From Xanthomonas hortorum (lineage in GTDB: Bacteria; Pseudomonadota; Gammaproteobacteria; Xanthomonadales; Xanthomonadaceae), in the NCBI RefSeq assembly GCF_024339125.1, contig NZ_CP101417.1, forward strand, positions 1,054,001-1,118,000: 64,000 bases of DNA. Reading direction: 5' to 3'. A program made the translations under genes and the position numbers. Numbering within the stretch: position 1 is the first letter of the stretch; every line of letters starts with the position of its first letter. Shown piece after piece: positions 24,735 through 33,782 of this stretch. Under the pieces are notes generated by a model. The model made no database searches. It was not told where the DNA came from and saw only the letters and a list, made by a program, of their open reading frames with translations.

Positions 24735-26390
24735 TCAGTGCGACTGCTGCGACGCCCAGACCGCCAGCTTTTCGCGACCGATCTTGGCGTTGTGGCGGAT
24801 GTCCACCGGAAACCCGGAATGGCGCAGAAACCGCGCGATTCCTGCAGTGTGCGGGTGCGCAGCGCCCAACGCACGCAATGCGGTTTCCACTTGCGCAAAC
24901 GCCGATGCCGAAACACCCGGCTGCAATTCCACGCACAGCACGGGTTGTTGTTGTCCGGCTGCGCCCACACCGACCAACGCGGTGCGCCGCACCTGCGCAT
25001 GCACGTTGAACACCGGCTCCACCTGCTCGGTGTAGAGCGGGCCCGTTGCAGTTTCCACGCGATGGGTCTTGCGCCCGCAGAACCACAAGCGCCCTTCCGC
25101 ATCGAAATACCCCACATCGCCCATGCGATGCACGATGCGCTCGCTGCCATCACTGCTGCGCTCACGGATCTTGGCGATCCGCGTGGCCGCGTCGCGGTTG
25201 AAGTAGGTATCGGTGGTGGTGGGACCGGCAACGGTGATCTCGCCGACCTCGCCCACCGCCAGCACGCGCGCGCCGCTCCACTCGGGAATGGCCGCATCGT
25301 CGATGGCGATGATGCGCACTTCATTGGGCGCGACCACGTGACCCACGCAGGTACCGGCGCCTGCCTCGGTGGCTGCACGGGTGGCATCCAGCGTGCGGCC
25401 TTCGATCGCTGCCACCGGCAGACACTCGGTGGCGCCGTACGGCGTCCAGAATTGCGCCTCTGCCGGCAGCAGCGCGCGGATCTTGGCCACCACATCCGGC
25501 GGCACCGGCGCACCGGCCGAGGTGGCCAGGCGCACGTTGGGCAGTGGCTGGCCATAGTCTGCCAACACGCGCATCAATGCCGGCGAGCCGAACAACTGCG
25601 TCACACCGAAGCGGTTGATCGCATCATGCAATTTGCGCGGATCGGCGGTGGCCGGGCGGGTCGGATCCATATCCGGAATCACCGAGGTCAGCCCCAATGC
25701 CGGATCGAACAAGGCAAACGGCGGAAAAGTCGGCAGATCCACACCACCGGGCTGCATGTCGAAGGCATTACGCAGCAACTCGATCTGCCCGACAAAATGC
25801 CGATGCCGATACACCACACCCTTCGGCACGCCGGTGGAGCCGCTGGTGAACAGAATGGCGGCCACATCGTCCGGCGCAGTGGCGGCCAATTGACTGCCGG
25901 CGTTGGCGCCATCGCGCTCCACGCGCGCCAGCGTCACTCCGCCCCAGCCGTAGCGGCCACCGACGGTGACGATCTGCTTGGCAGAGCGCGCCCAACGCAA
26001 CAGACGACGCGCCAGCTGCGCCAGCGGAATACCGATAAACGCCTGCGGCTGCGCTTCGTCCAGGCATTGCTTGAGCGCGCGCTTGTCGATACCCGGATCT
26101 ACCAGCACCGGCACCGCACCTGCCTTGAACAACGCAAACATCAACAGGAAGAACTCCGGCGACGGACGCACCATCACCACCGCGCGCGCGCCACGTCCGA
26201 TGCCATGCAGTGCCAGCCCGGCGGCGATCGCATCGCTGCGTGCGTCCAGCTCGGCATAGCTCAAGGTCACATCGTAGGCAGCAAATCCATTGGCGGCGCG
26301 ACGGCCCGGGCAGCGGATGGCGATCTGCTCGGGGCGCTCGCGCGCGAGTTCCGGCAGGGTGGCGGCGATATTGCAGAGAAGAGTTGTCAT
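24735..26390 (-). CDS. oleC: OleC beta-lactone synthetase (AMP-binding)
   Basis: 551 aa acyl-adenylate-forming enzyme. The P-loop-like motif is ILFTSGSTGVPKGV near residue 170, followed by TPYGATE near 295 and MGDVGYFD near 400; the C-terminal lysine region is HNAKIGREKLAVW. Long known as an acyl-CoA ligase homologue, OleC converts the beta-hydroxy acid made by OleD into a beta-lactone. The start at 26390 (MTTLLCNIAATL) omits a poorly conserved 28-codon extension. Followed 9 bases later by the CadC-like gene. Confidence 0.9.
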   Translation of the reverse strand: MTTLLCNIAATLPELARERPEQIAIRCPGRRAANGFAAYDVTLSYAELDARSDAIAAGLALHGIGRGARAVVMVRPSPEFFLLMFALFKAGAVPVLVDPGIDKRALKQCLDEAQPQAFIGIPLAQLARRLLRWARSAKQIVTVGGRYGWGGVTLARVERDGANAGSQLAATAPDDVAAILFTSGSTGVPKGVVYRHRHFVGQIELLRNAFDMQPGGVDLPTFPPFALFDPALGLTSVIPDMDPTRPATADPRKLHDAINRFGVTQLFGSPALMRVLADYGQPLPNVRLATSAGAPVPPDVVAKIRALLPAEAQFWTPYGATECLPVAAIEGRTLDATRAATEAGAGTCVGHVVAPNEVRIIAIDDAAIPEWSGARVLAVGEVGEITVAGPTTTDTYFNRDAATRIAKIRERSSDGSERIVHRMGDVGYFDAEGRLWFCGRKTHRVETATGPLYTEQVEPVFNVHAQVRRTALVGVGAAGQQQPVLCVELQPGVSASAFAQVETALRALGAAHPHTAGIARFLRHSGFPVDIRHNAKIGREKLAVWASQQSH

Positions 26391-26707
26391 TGCCGCATTA
26401 TCACCCATGCGCCGACGATGCCGCCCCGCTTGCATCATTTCAAACGTCATACGCCCGATGGAGCGCGCCGGCATCGCCTATCCCGAGTTGCCCTGATGAC
26501 GCGCCATGCGGCCATAGCGATGCGGTGCAGGGTTCGCACTAAATTTCCTGCCCAATGTGCGACTCGCCCCCATCGTGTACATGCGCTTGCCCAACTTGCG
26601 CAGATGAACCGCTAACAGGCGCGCGTCCGTGCCACTTGTATCGTGGCGTGGTTCGGTCAGAATGCCGCGCTCTCCACGTTGTTTCGCCGCGCAAGGCCCG
26701 GCATGCC
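26391..26707. other. Divergent intergenic region, oleC / YkgJ-like
   Basis: 317 bases separating two divergent genes. It must contain both promoters, but no clear consensus boxes or palindromes stand out. Confidence 0.5.
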
Positions 26708-27091
26708 ATGGCACATCCCTGCCTCACCTGCGGCGCTTGCTGCGCCTACTTCCGCGTCAGTTTCCACTGGAGCGAAGCCGACCCCGCATTGGGCGGCAGG
26801 GTGCCGATCGAGCTGACAGAGTCATTGCGCACGCACGAGCGCGTCATGCGCGGCACCTCGCAATCGCAGCCGCGCTGCATCGCACTGGACGCGGACATCG
26901 GTCGCTACAGCCGCTGCAGCATCCACGACCGGCGCCCCTCCTCCTGCGCCGCCGTGCCGGCCTCGCTGGAGTTTGGTGAGCGCAGTGCGCAATGCGACAA
27001 GTCGCGATTGGCGCACGGCCTGCACGCGCTCACCGAGGCCGATTGGCTCGGCGTGGACGACGCGCAGCGCAATCCGCTGCCGCCGCTGTAA
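26708..27091 (+). CDS. YkgJ-family cysteine-cluster protein
   Basis: 127 aa. The cysteine cluster CLTCGACCAYFRVSF at the N-terminus plus CSIHDRRPSSC near residue 85 and a later Cys in SAQCDKSRLAHG define the YkgJ/CxxCxxCC family, thought to bind zinc or an iron-sulfur cluster. Function is unknown. The ATG at 26708 puts the cluster at the usual position; the frame upstream is not conserved-looking. It lies on the opposite strand inside the ole region. Confidence 0.87.
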   Translation: MAHPCLTCGACCAYFRVSFHWSEADPALGGRVPIELTESLRTHERVMRGTSQSQPRCIALDADIGRYSRCSIHDRRPSSCAAVPASLEFGERSAQCDKSRLAHGLHALTEADWLGVDDAQRNPLPPL

Positions 27092-27228
27092 CGGCGCTGC
27101 GAGTGCGGCATCCACTCGCAACGACCCACAGAACGACTGCGTGGCCGATTCTCTCCACTTGTCCATCCGCTTTTGTGCGCAGCTGGCACAGCGCCTGCTG
27201 TGCGCCTGCATGAGTAAACCAGCGGCGC

Positions 27229-28131
27229 TTACAGTGGATTGTGCTCCAAAAACGCACGGATCGCCGGCACCAGCACTTCGTGCTTGTCTTCCAGCACGTA
27301 GTGATTGGCATCGTCGAACGCGGTGACTTCGGCATTCGGCAATGCCTTACGGAAGCCGGCCAGGAAGTGCTTGTCGAAGCAGATATCGCGCAGCCCCCAC
27401 GCGATGAAAGCCGGGCGGTCGGCAAACGAGGGCAATGCCTGCGCCGAGCGTTCCAGCAGCGACCACGCCTGGTCGGCGGGCGACAGCGGAATGTCCTGCA
27501 TGAAGCGAATGGTGGAGATGCGGTTGCGCCAGTTGTTGTACGGCGCTACATACGCGCGACGCACGGCGGCCGGCATCCGCCGCGATACGCCAAACCACGA
27601 AGCACCGGAGGAAAACGCATTGAACGTGCGGATAAACCACTCGCCCGGCCGCCAATGCCGGCCCATCGCAATCTGCCACGGCATCGGTTTCTCCGGCGGC
27701 AACGGGAATGCAGCGGTGTTGGTGATCACCAGCCGCCTGACCTGCGCGTGATGCGACAACGCCCAGCCAAAGCCGATCATGCCGCCCCAATCGTGCACCG
27801 CCAGCGTGATCGGCTCGCTGATACCCAGATGCCGCAACAGCGTGTCCAGATCGTCCACGCGCGACTGCAAGGTGTAGTCGTAACGCGGCTGTGCGTCGGG
27901 CGCATCGTCCGGCTTGTCGGACAGCCCCATGCCGATATGGTCGGGCACGATGCAGCGGTAACGATCCGACAGGCCACTCACCAGGTTCCGCCACAGATAA
28001 CTCCACGACGGATTGCCGTGCAGCATCACGACCACCTCGCCATCGCGCGGACCTTCGTCCAGATACGACATCGCAATGCCGGGACGCACCTCAAGGCGCT
28101 TGGGAGTGAAGGGATAGCCGGGGTAGGTCAT
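27229..28131 (-). CDS. oleB: OleB beta-lactone decarboxylase (alpha/beta hydrolase)
   Basis: 300 aa haloalkane-dehalogenase-type alpha/beta hydrolase. The nucleophile is the aspartate in VHDWGGMIGFGWA near residue 112, preceded by the oxyanion region VVMLHGNPSWSYLWRN, with the catalytic His in FDDANHYVLED near residue 277. OleB decarboxylates the beta-lactone formed by OleC, giving the cis-olefin. The ATG at 28131 (MTYPGYPF) is used; upstream there is only a TTG. Same strand as oleA and oleC, separated from oleA by a Fic gene. Confidence 0.9.
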   Translation of the reverse strand: MTYPGYPFTPKRLEVRPGIAMSYLDEGPRDGEVVVMLHGNPSWSYLWRNLVSGLSDRYRCIVPDHIGMGLSDKPDDAPDAQPRYDYTLQSRVDDLDTLLRHLGISEPITLAVHDWGGMIGFGWALSHHAQVRRLVITNTAAFPLPPEKPMPWQIAMGRHWRPGEWFIRTFNAFSSGASWFGVSRRMPAAVRRAYVAPYNNWRNRISTIRFMQDIPLSPADQAWSLLERSAQALPSFADRPAFIAWGLRDICFDKHFLAGFRKALPNAEVTAFDDANHYVLEDKHEVLVPAIRAFLEHNPL

Positions 28132-28270
28132 GGCAAAGGTATCCAATTCGTTTCAAGAGAAGCTGCGTGATGCAGATGTTGACGTGGCACGTACAGACGA
28201 GGAGCACCACGGTGATCGCCGTATTGCGACATCTCCAACGCGTGGCAGATGTAGGAGTACACAGCCAGCG

Positions 28271-29410
28271 TCATTCCGCTTCCCGCAAATGCATCCGATA
28301 AGTCGGCAGTTGGTGCCCATCACTGGATAGCAGGTGCAGAAACGCCGGATGCAGGAACAATTTTTCTTTACCCAGGCGCTGCTCTTGCAGCATGCCGATA
28401 TCTACCAGTTCCTTGAGATGGCGTGCAGCGGTCTGCCGGGTGACGCCCATCACGTCCACCACATTCTGGATGCGGCAGTACGGCTGATTGAAGATCACTT
28501 CAACGAGTTCGCGGCTGTAGGCCTTGGGAGCGTGTTCTCGCACGTGGTCACGCGCCTGCGTCTCCAATCCGCGGATTGCCTGGATCTTTGCCGTCGTCCA
28601 TGCAGCGGTCTCGGCAACAGCTGCGAGCATGTACTGAATCCATTCGGCCCAGCGACCATGCCGTGTGACATCTAGTAGCAAGCGGTAGTAGTCGCTGCGA
28701 TGGCGGATGATGTAGCGCGACAGGTACAGCACGGGAACATCGAGCAACCCTTGCTCGATCAGCATCAGCAGATTCAAGACACGTCCGGTGCGCCCATTGC
28801 CATCGGTGAACGGGTGGATCGCTTCGAACTGGTAGTGCGCCACCGCCATCCGAATCAGCGGATCGATGTCGGTGTGCTCGTGAATAAAGCGCTCCCAGTT
28901 CGCCAGCTTGTCGCGCAGCAATGCCTCGCCAACGGGCGGGGTATAGATGATCTGATGGATCTGCTCATTGGCCAGCGCAGTCCCGGGCACGCGACGGATC
29001 TGCATCTGCACGGCCTTGATGCGGCTGCACACCACCACGGCAGTGTCGGTACATAGCGGTCGTCGCCGCAGCGACTGGAACCCTTCGTAAAGCGCGCTGC
29101 GGTAACGCAGGGCTTCTTTGGTTGCCGGGTTCTGGGCGCGTTCCTGATCGTCTGCATAACGGAACAAGTCGTCCGTTGTGGTGACGATATTTTCGATCTC
29201 CGAACTGGCCTGTGCTTCCAGGATCGGGATCGTGTTGATGAGCACTGCCGGATTGGGCAACAGCGCGGTGGCCTGCTTCAGCTCGGCCAGCGCGGTGCGT
29301 GCAACGATGCAGGCCTTGAGCAGGCTGCGCGTTTCGATGTCTCCCGCCGGAGGAAGCGGCGGGAGCGCGTTGTACGGCTGCTCGGGGTTGAACACCAGCG
29401 TGTCGTCCAT
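28271..29410 (-). CDS. Fic-domain protein (class II) with C-terminal winged helix
   Basis: 379 aa. The catalytic Fic motif HPFTDGNGRTGR lies near residue 200, so AMP (or other nucleotide) transfer is expected. An N-terminal inhibitory motif of the (S/T)xxxE(G/N) type is present as SSEIEN near residue 70, placing it in class II, where the inhibitory helix precedes the Fic core. The last 90 residues form a winged helix (VVDVMGVTRQTAARHLKELV), suggesting it also binds DNA. Start is uncertain between the ATGs at 29410 and 29425. It sits between oleA and oleB, with somewhat lower GC, and looks inserted. Confidence 0.88.
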   Translation of the reverse strand: MDDTLVFNPEQPYNALPPLPPAGDIETRSLLKACIVARTALAELKQATALLPNPAVLINTIPILEAQASSEIENIVTTTDDLFRYADDQERAQNPATKEALRYRSALYEGFQSLRRRPLCTDTAVVVCSRIKAVQMQIRRVPGTALANEQIHQIIYTPPVGEALLRDKLANWERFIHEHTDIDPLIRMAVAHYQFEAIHPFTDGNGRTGRVLNLLMLIEQGLLDVPVLYLSRYIIRHRSDYYRLLLDVTRHGRWAEWIQYMLAAVAETAAWTTAKIQAIRGLETQARDHVREHAPKAYSRELVEVIFNQPYCRIQNVVDVMGVTRQTAARHLKELVDIGMLQEQRLGKEKLFLHPAFLHLLSSDGHQLPTYRMHLREAE

Positions 29411-29449
29411 GCCTACACCGGTCATGTTGCAAGAGCGAACATGATGCAA

Positions 29450-29486
29450 TGACGTGTACTAAAAATCCATTTTTTTTAACACGTCA
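29450..29486. promoter_or_regulatory. Inverted repeat upstream of the fic gene
   Basis: TGACGTGT (29450-29457) and ACACGTCA (29479-29486) are perfect complementary arms around a 21-base loop containing an eight-T run, between the oleA stop and the Fic start. It could be an operator for the Fic protein's winged helix or a terminator-like stem for oleA. Confidence 0.45.
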
Positions 29487-29497
29487 CTAGGTGCAAC

Positions 29498-30514
29498 TCA
29501 CCAAACCACTTCCGCCATCGAGCAATTCAGCCCCGACCCGATACCCATCAGCGCGATCCGGTCGCCCTTCTTCAGGCGGCCCAGCTCCTTGAGCTTGCTG
29601 AGCACGATCGGCACCGACGCCGGGCCGATATTGCCGTGCTCGCCGAAGATGGTCATGACCTTGGCCGGGTCGATGCCGAACGACTTCACGAACGAGGCGG
29701 TATGCGGGCGGCTGACCTGATGGATGACGAACTGGTCCAGCTCGTCCACCGCCCAGCCCATCGCCTGCTTGGCGGCCAGGAAGGTCTTCTGCGCCAGCTT
29801 GATGCCTTCGATCAGCAGCAGCCGGGTGTCGGTGACCATGCGGTCCAGGTTGCCCCGGCACAGCTTGTTCCACTCGGTGGCCGAGCGGGTCACGCCGCCC
29901 TTGTAGCGCGGCGCGTCGGGCACCAGCTCGGTGCGCGCCATCACCATGGCCGCAGCGCCGCAGCCTAACGTCAGCGCGGCGAGTTCGTTGCGGAACTCTT
30001 CCTCGGTGACGTCCGGCGAGGTCATGCGCTCCAGCGTTTTTTCGTAGACCAGGTTGGCGGTCTCGCCATCCACGACCAGCGCGTAGTCGATCTCGCCACG
30101 CTCCAGCATGCGGGCGGCGATGTCCATGCCGTTGATGAAGGCAAGGCAGGCATTGGCCACGTCGAAGGTCACGCAATGGTCGCCGACCCCGAGGTTGCCG
30201 GACACGATGGAGGCCGTGGACGGCTCCAGGTAGTCGCGGCTCACCGAGGTGTTGACCAGCAGGCCGATCTTTTCGATGCCGATGCCGGCGTCGATCAGGG
30301 CCTTGCGTGCGGCCAGCGTGGCGGCGTCCGATGCCTGGACATCCTGGTCCCACAGGCGCCGTGCATGGATACCGGCAACGTCGCCCAACACGTCGGTCTT
30401 GATCCCGAGACGGTCGTAGGTCGGTTGCAGGCGCTCGTTGATTTCCTTGGAAGTCAGCGTGTGCGGCGCATCAATATGCGCCAGTCCCGCGATGGAGACA
30501 TTCTGGAAGAGCAT
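29498..30514 (-). CDS. oleA: OleA, acyl-CoA head-to-head condensing enzyme
   Basis: 338 aa thiolase-superfamily (FabH-like) protein. The nucleophilic cysteine is C123 in VANACLAF; H265 (FVIHQV), N295 (EHGNIG) and E97 (RDYLEPST) complete the site. These equal Cys143, His285, Asn315 and Glu117 of the crystallised X. campestris OleA with a constant offset of 20. It condenses two fatty acyl-CoAs to a 2-alkyl-3-ketoacid, the first step of long-chain olefin and beta-lactone synthesis. It heads the minus-strand ole genes. Confidence 0.95.
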   Translation of the reverse strand: MLFQNVSIAGLAHIDAPHTLTSKEINERLQPTYDRLGIKTDVLGDVAGIHARRLWDQDVQASDAATLAARKALIDAGIGIEKIGLLVNTSVSRDYLEPSTASIVSGNLGVGDHCVTFDVANACLAFINGMDIAARMLERGEIDYALVVDGETANLVYEKTLERMTSPDVTEEEFRNELAALTLGCGAAAMVMARTELVPDAPRYKGGVTRSATEWNKLCRGNLDRMVTDTRLLLIEGIKLAQKTFLAAKQAMGWAVDELDQFVIHQVSRPHTASFVKSFGIDPAKVMTIFGEHGNIGPASVPIVLSKLKELGRLKKGDRIALMGIGSGLNCSMAEVVW

Positions 30515-30615
30515 CGAAATAGCGCCATGGCGTCAGGCGAGGGGGCGTCAGTCTAGCTGCTGGCCGCTTTTACCGCATCTTTACAATTGAACCGGCCTCG
30601 CTCTAGCCCAACGGT

Positions 30616-30936
30616 TCAGCGCGGCGGGCAGCGGAACGCGTTGAAACGCTGGCTGCCATCGGCCGGCTGGCCCTGCGCCTGGACCGTGTTGGCATTGGCG
30701 CCGGGGGCCTCGTTGCGTGCCAGCGTCTCCAGCTCTTCCTGCACCCGCAACGGGTTGCGGTTATAGAAGCCGACCTTGCTCTTGACCGACACCACGACCT
30801 CGCCCTGCTGCTGACAGCCAGCTGGCACAGGGCCTGCGGGCAGGACCTGCACGCCCTTGCCGCTTTGTTCGATCGGCACCCAGGTGCAGGCCGCGGTGGT
30901 AGCGGCAACCAGAACAGACAGCATGAGCACGCGCAT
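30616..30936 (-). CDS. DUF4156 lipoprotein
   Basis: 106 aa. Lipoprotein signal with lipobox ending TAAC (VLMLSVLVAATTAACTWV). The DUF4156 domain covers the rest: CQQQGEVVVSVKSK, then NPLRVQEELETLARNEAP and the small C-terminal Cys-containing tail. Function unknown; the family contains small outer-membrane or periplasmic lipoproteins of enterics and xanthomonads. Confidence 0.85.
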   Translation of the reverse strand: MRVLMLSVLVAATTAACTWVPIEQSGKGVQVLPAGPVPAGCQQQGEVVVSVKSKVGFYNRNPLRVQEELETLARNEAPGANANTVQAQGQPADGSQRFNAFRCPPR

Positions 30937-31334
30937 AAGTCTTAGACACCTGTGGGTAAAGCCGGATTGTGCCGCAGTTGTCTGCCGGCAATCAGCGCGT
31001 GCCGTGTGCCCGCCATCGAGTCATTCAGCGCGCCGAATATCACCTCCATCGCCTTGACGACCTCCCCGCTGCGCTGTCCGCAGGCGCCGCGCGCGTCCGG
31101 GTGTCCGGACGCGGACACTGCCGCGAACAAAAAATCCCTTTTAAATCAATGTACTGATGCTGGTACGCCATTTGCTCTAGTTCACCGGCAAGCAGCCCAG
31201 CCGTGTCGTGTATCCACCTGAATCTGACTCCCAGCTGAATAAATAAAAAAGCACCAAGAAAATCCTTGCGCACACAGAAACGGTGTACTACATTACTACC
31301 ACACCACTGCCCACCCACACCAAGAGACCTCGCC
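30937..31334. other. Divergent intergenic region with alternative hairpins
   Basis: 398 bases between the DUF4156 gene and the VQVRP-repeat gene. At 31092-31118 two mutually exclusive stems overlap: CGCGTCCGG/CCGGACGCG (31092-31113) and GTGTCCG/CGGACAC (31101-31118). The last 130 bases before 31335 are AT-richer and probably hold the promoter of the repeat gene. Confidence 0.5.
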
Positions 31335-31796
31335 ATGAAGACCCAGACCCTGCGCATCGCCCTCTCCGCCGCCCTGCTCGCCGGCACCGGCCTGGCCGGT
31401 TTCGCCCAGGCCGCCAGCCTGACCACGCTGGACACCGTGCAGGTTCGCCCGGCCGCCGACCAGATCGCCCAGCAGACACTGGAGCGCAGCAGCGACATCC
31501 GCACTCTGAGCGCCGTGCAGGTGCGTCCGTCGGCCGAGCAACTGGCCGCACTCGCTGCCGAACAGGCCGGCTCACGCATCGTCACCCTGGCGACCGTCCA
31601 GGTCCGCCCCTCGGCCGAACAGCGCGCCGACCTGGTGGTTCGCAGCACCGCCGCCAGTGCACAGACCGCTTCCGGCCAGGCCGCTGCTGCCATCGGCGCG
31701 CTGATGGGCCAGGTCATCGTCAACCTGCCGGTGCCGCAGCTGCAGCCGGCGCCGGTCGAGCTGGAAGCGCTGGTCAACGCCACCCTCGGCCTTTAA
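31335..31796 (+). CDS. Exported protein with VQVRP repeats
   Basis: 153 aa, unrecognised. A signal peptide (IALSAALLAGTGLAGFAQA) is followed by three imperfect copies of a 25-35-residue unit ending TVQVRPSAEQ: near residues 33-43 (TVQVRPAADQ), 60-70 (AVQVRPSAEQ) and 88-98 (TVQVRPSAEQ). The phrase LDTVQVRP resembles the start of TonB-receptor plug regions (LDTVQVTG), but no receptor follows. The C-terminal part is Ala/Val/Pro-rich (IVNLPVPQLQPAPVELEAL). The start was set at the ATG before the signal peptide; the upstream region is AT-rich. Followed by trmL after 26 bases. Confidence 0.7.
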   Translation: MKTQTLRIALSAALLAGTGLAGFAQAASLTTLDTVQVRPAADQIAQQTLERSSDIRTLSAVQVRPSAEQLAALAAEQAGSRIVTLATVQVRPSAEQRADLVVRSTAASAQTASGQAAAAIGALMGQVIVNLPVPQLQPAPVELEALVNATLGL

Positions 31797-31822
31797 GCAC
31801 GCGCGCAGCTACACTTGCGCGC

Positions 31823-32299
31823 ATGTCAGCACCCGTCCTCGATGTCATCCTGTTTCAACCCGAAATTCCGCCCAACACGGGCAATGTGATTCGCTTGTGC
31901 GCCAACACCGGCGCGCGCCTGCACCTGATCGAGCCGCTCGGCTTCGACCTCAGCGACAAGCAGCTCAAACGCGCCGGCCTGGACTATCACGAGTACGCAA
32001 CCCTGCAGGTGCATGCCGACCTGACCACCGCACTGGCCGCAATTGCGCCCAAGCGCGTGTTTGCACTGAGTACGCGTAGCAGCATGCGTTACGACACACC
32101 GCAGTTCGCAGATGGCGATGCCTTTTTGTTTGGCCCGGAAACCCGCGGCCTGCCGGCCGATGTACTGGAATCCATCCCGCCACAGCACCGGCTGCGTGTG
32201 CCGATGCGACCGGACAACCGCAGCCTCAATCTGTCCAACACCGTCGCGGTCATGGTGTTCGAAGCCTGGCGGCAGTGGGACTTCAGCGGCGGTCAGTAA
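31823..32299 (+). CDS. trmL: tRNA (cytidine/uridine-34 2'-O)-methyltransferase TrmL
   Basis: 158 aa SPOUT methyltransferase. The knot motifs are clear: VILFQPEIPPNTGNVIRLCA at the start, LFGPETRGLP near residue 100 and LRVPMRPDNRSLNLSNTVAV near 130. TrmL methylates the wobble base of tRNA-Leu isoacceptors using S-adenosylmethionine. The start at 31823 has no strong ribosome site but gives the family length exactly. It may be co-transcribed with the upstream repeat gene. Confidence 0.93.
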   Translation: MSAPVLDVILFQPEIPPNTGNVIRLCANTGARLHLIEPLGFDLSDKQLKRAGLDYHEYATLQVHADLTTALAAIAPKRVFALSTRSSMRYDTPQFADGDAFLFGPETRGLPADVLESIPPQHRLRVPMRPDNRSLNLSNTVAVMVFEAWRQWDFSGGQ

Positions 32300-32454
32300 G
32301 TCGCAATGGTCGATACGACTGCACAACTGACGGGCGGCTGATCGCTGCCGGAAAGCGGCGTATCGCGCGCGCCGGTGATGGTTCTGCGCGCAATCCGCAC
32401 CACTCGATCGTTGCTTGCGATGTTGTGCCTGGGCGCCGCGCTCATGCCACCGCT

Positions 32455-33678
32455 TCACTGCACCGCTTGCACATCGATCGCTGCCCGCAACATGTCGCGG
32501 CAGCCTGCCCACAGCGCCACTGCCAACAACGCGATCGCGCCCAGCGCCAGAAACGCAATGCGATAACCGAAGGCGTGCGCCAGCCAGCCACCGAATGCCG
32601 GGCTCAGCGCCGCGCCTACACCTTGCACCGTCATCACTGCGCCCTGACCGACATTGACGCGCCCGGTGCCCTGCAGCAAACGCGCCACCAGCGCCGGCAC
32701 CACCACGGCCTGCAGGCCGGCACCGAGTCCATCGAGCATCTGCACCGGAAACACGCCCCAGCCCTGGATCAGCGATGCGGCGACCAGCGCGCGCAATGGC
32801 AACGCCATGAACGCCACCAGCAACACCCACCAATGTCCGTGCACGCGGATCCAGCGCATCGCCAACAACGCCACCACCACCATCGTGGCCTGCGCCACCA
32901 CAATCGTGGTGGCCGTCAGCGCACTCGGGTCGCCCGCATGCGCGGCCACGATCGCCATGCCGTAGAGCGGCAACATCGCCGCATTGCCCAGATGGAACAG
33001 CCCCAGGGTGACGGCCAGCAACGCCAGCGGTCGGCAGGTCAACAAGACGCGCCAACCACTGAGAGTGTCCGTGCCGTCGGTGTTGCCCAGACCGCGCGCG
33101 GCGCGATGATCGATGGCCGCCGACGGAATCAGCCACACCGCCACGATCGCCAGCACGCCGAAGGCTGCGGTGAGCACAAAGATCGCCGCAAACCCGTACC
33201 GCCATCCCAGCCAGCCGGCCAACAGTGCGGCCAGCATGTTGCCGGCATGGTTGGCGACCTGATTGCGCGCCAGCTGATGATCGAACCCACGCGCATGCAC
33301 CAGCCCCAAGGTGATGCCGGTGAGCGCCGGGCCGATACCGGCTGCCGCCAACGCCGAGACGATCTGTGCAGCGACCACACCGGAGGAGCTCGGCCGCAGC
33401 CAGATCAGTGCAGTGGCCAGCAGAATCGCCAGACAGCCGACCACCACCACGGCGCGCTTGCGCCGGGTGGTATCGACCAGGGCACCAGCCGGCGTGGTGG
33501 CAAGCATCCCGGCGATGCCGCCCACACTCATCACCGTACCAATCGCCGCCACCGACCAGCCCTTGGATTGCAAAAAAACGCTGAGAAACGGCCCCAGCCC
33601 GTCCTGCACATCGGCCACGCTGAAATGCAGCGCCTCCAGTGCGCGGCTGCCTCGTGGGCGCGGTGTGCTCATGCGCAT
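32455..33678 (-). CDS. MFS transporter
   Basis: 407 aa with about 12 membrane helices. The loop 2-3 region carries GALVDTTRRKRAVVVVG, a variant of the MFS G-x-L-x-D-R-x-G-R-R signature. Substrate not predictable; the group contains many multidrug and sugar exporters. GGAG lies 7 bases before the ATG at 33678. It is convergent with trmL and has no obvious partner gene. Confidence 0.87.
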   Translation of the reverse strand: MRMSTPRPRGSRALEALHFSVADVQDGLGPFLSVFLQSKGWSVAAIGTVMSVGGIAGMLATTPAGALVDTTRRKRAVVVVGCLAILLATALIWLRPSSSGVVAAQIVSALAAAGIGPALTGITLGLVHARGFDHQLARNQVANHAGNMLAALLAGWLGWRYGFAAIFVLTAAFGVLAIVAVWLIPSAAIDHRAARGLGNTDGTDTLSGWRVLLTCRPLALLAVTLGLFHLGNAAMLPLYGMAIVAAHAGDPSALTATTIVVAQATMVVVALLAMRWIRVHGHWWVLLVAFMALPLRALVAASLIQGWGVFPVQMLDGLGAGLQAVVVPALVARLLQGTGRVNVGQGAVMTVQGVGAALSPAFGGWLAHAFGYRIAFLALGAIALLAVALWAGCRDMLRAAIDVQAVQ

Positions 33679-33782
33679 CGGCGTTCTCCGTTACACGATG
33701 GAAAGCGACTGCGCACGCTGGCGTGCATGGCCGACCCGATTGCGATCGCATCGCGCCAACGCGGCAGCCGCATCGCGGGCAC

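Noticed and set aside
23706..26615. 969-codon open frame on the + strand
   Set aside because: Antisense shadow of the CadC-like gene and oleC.
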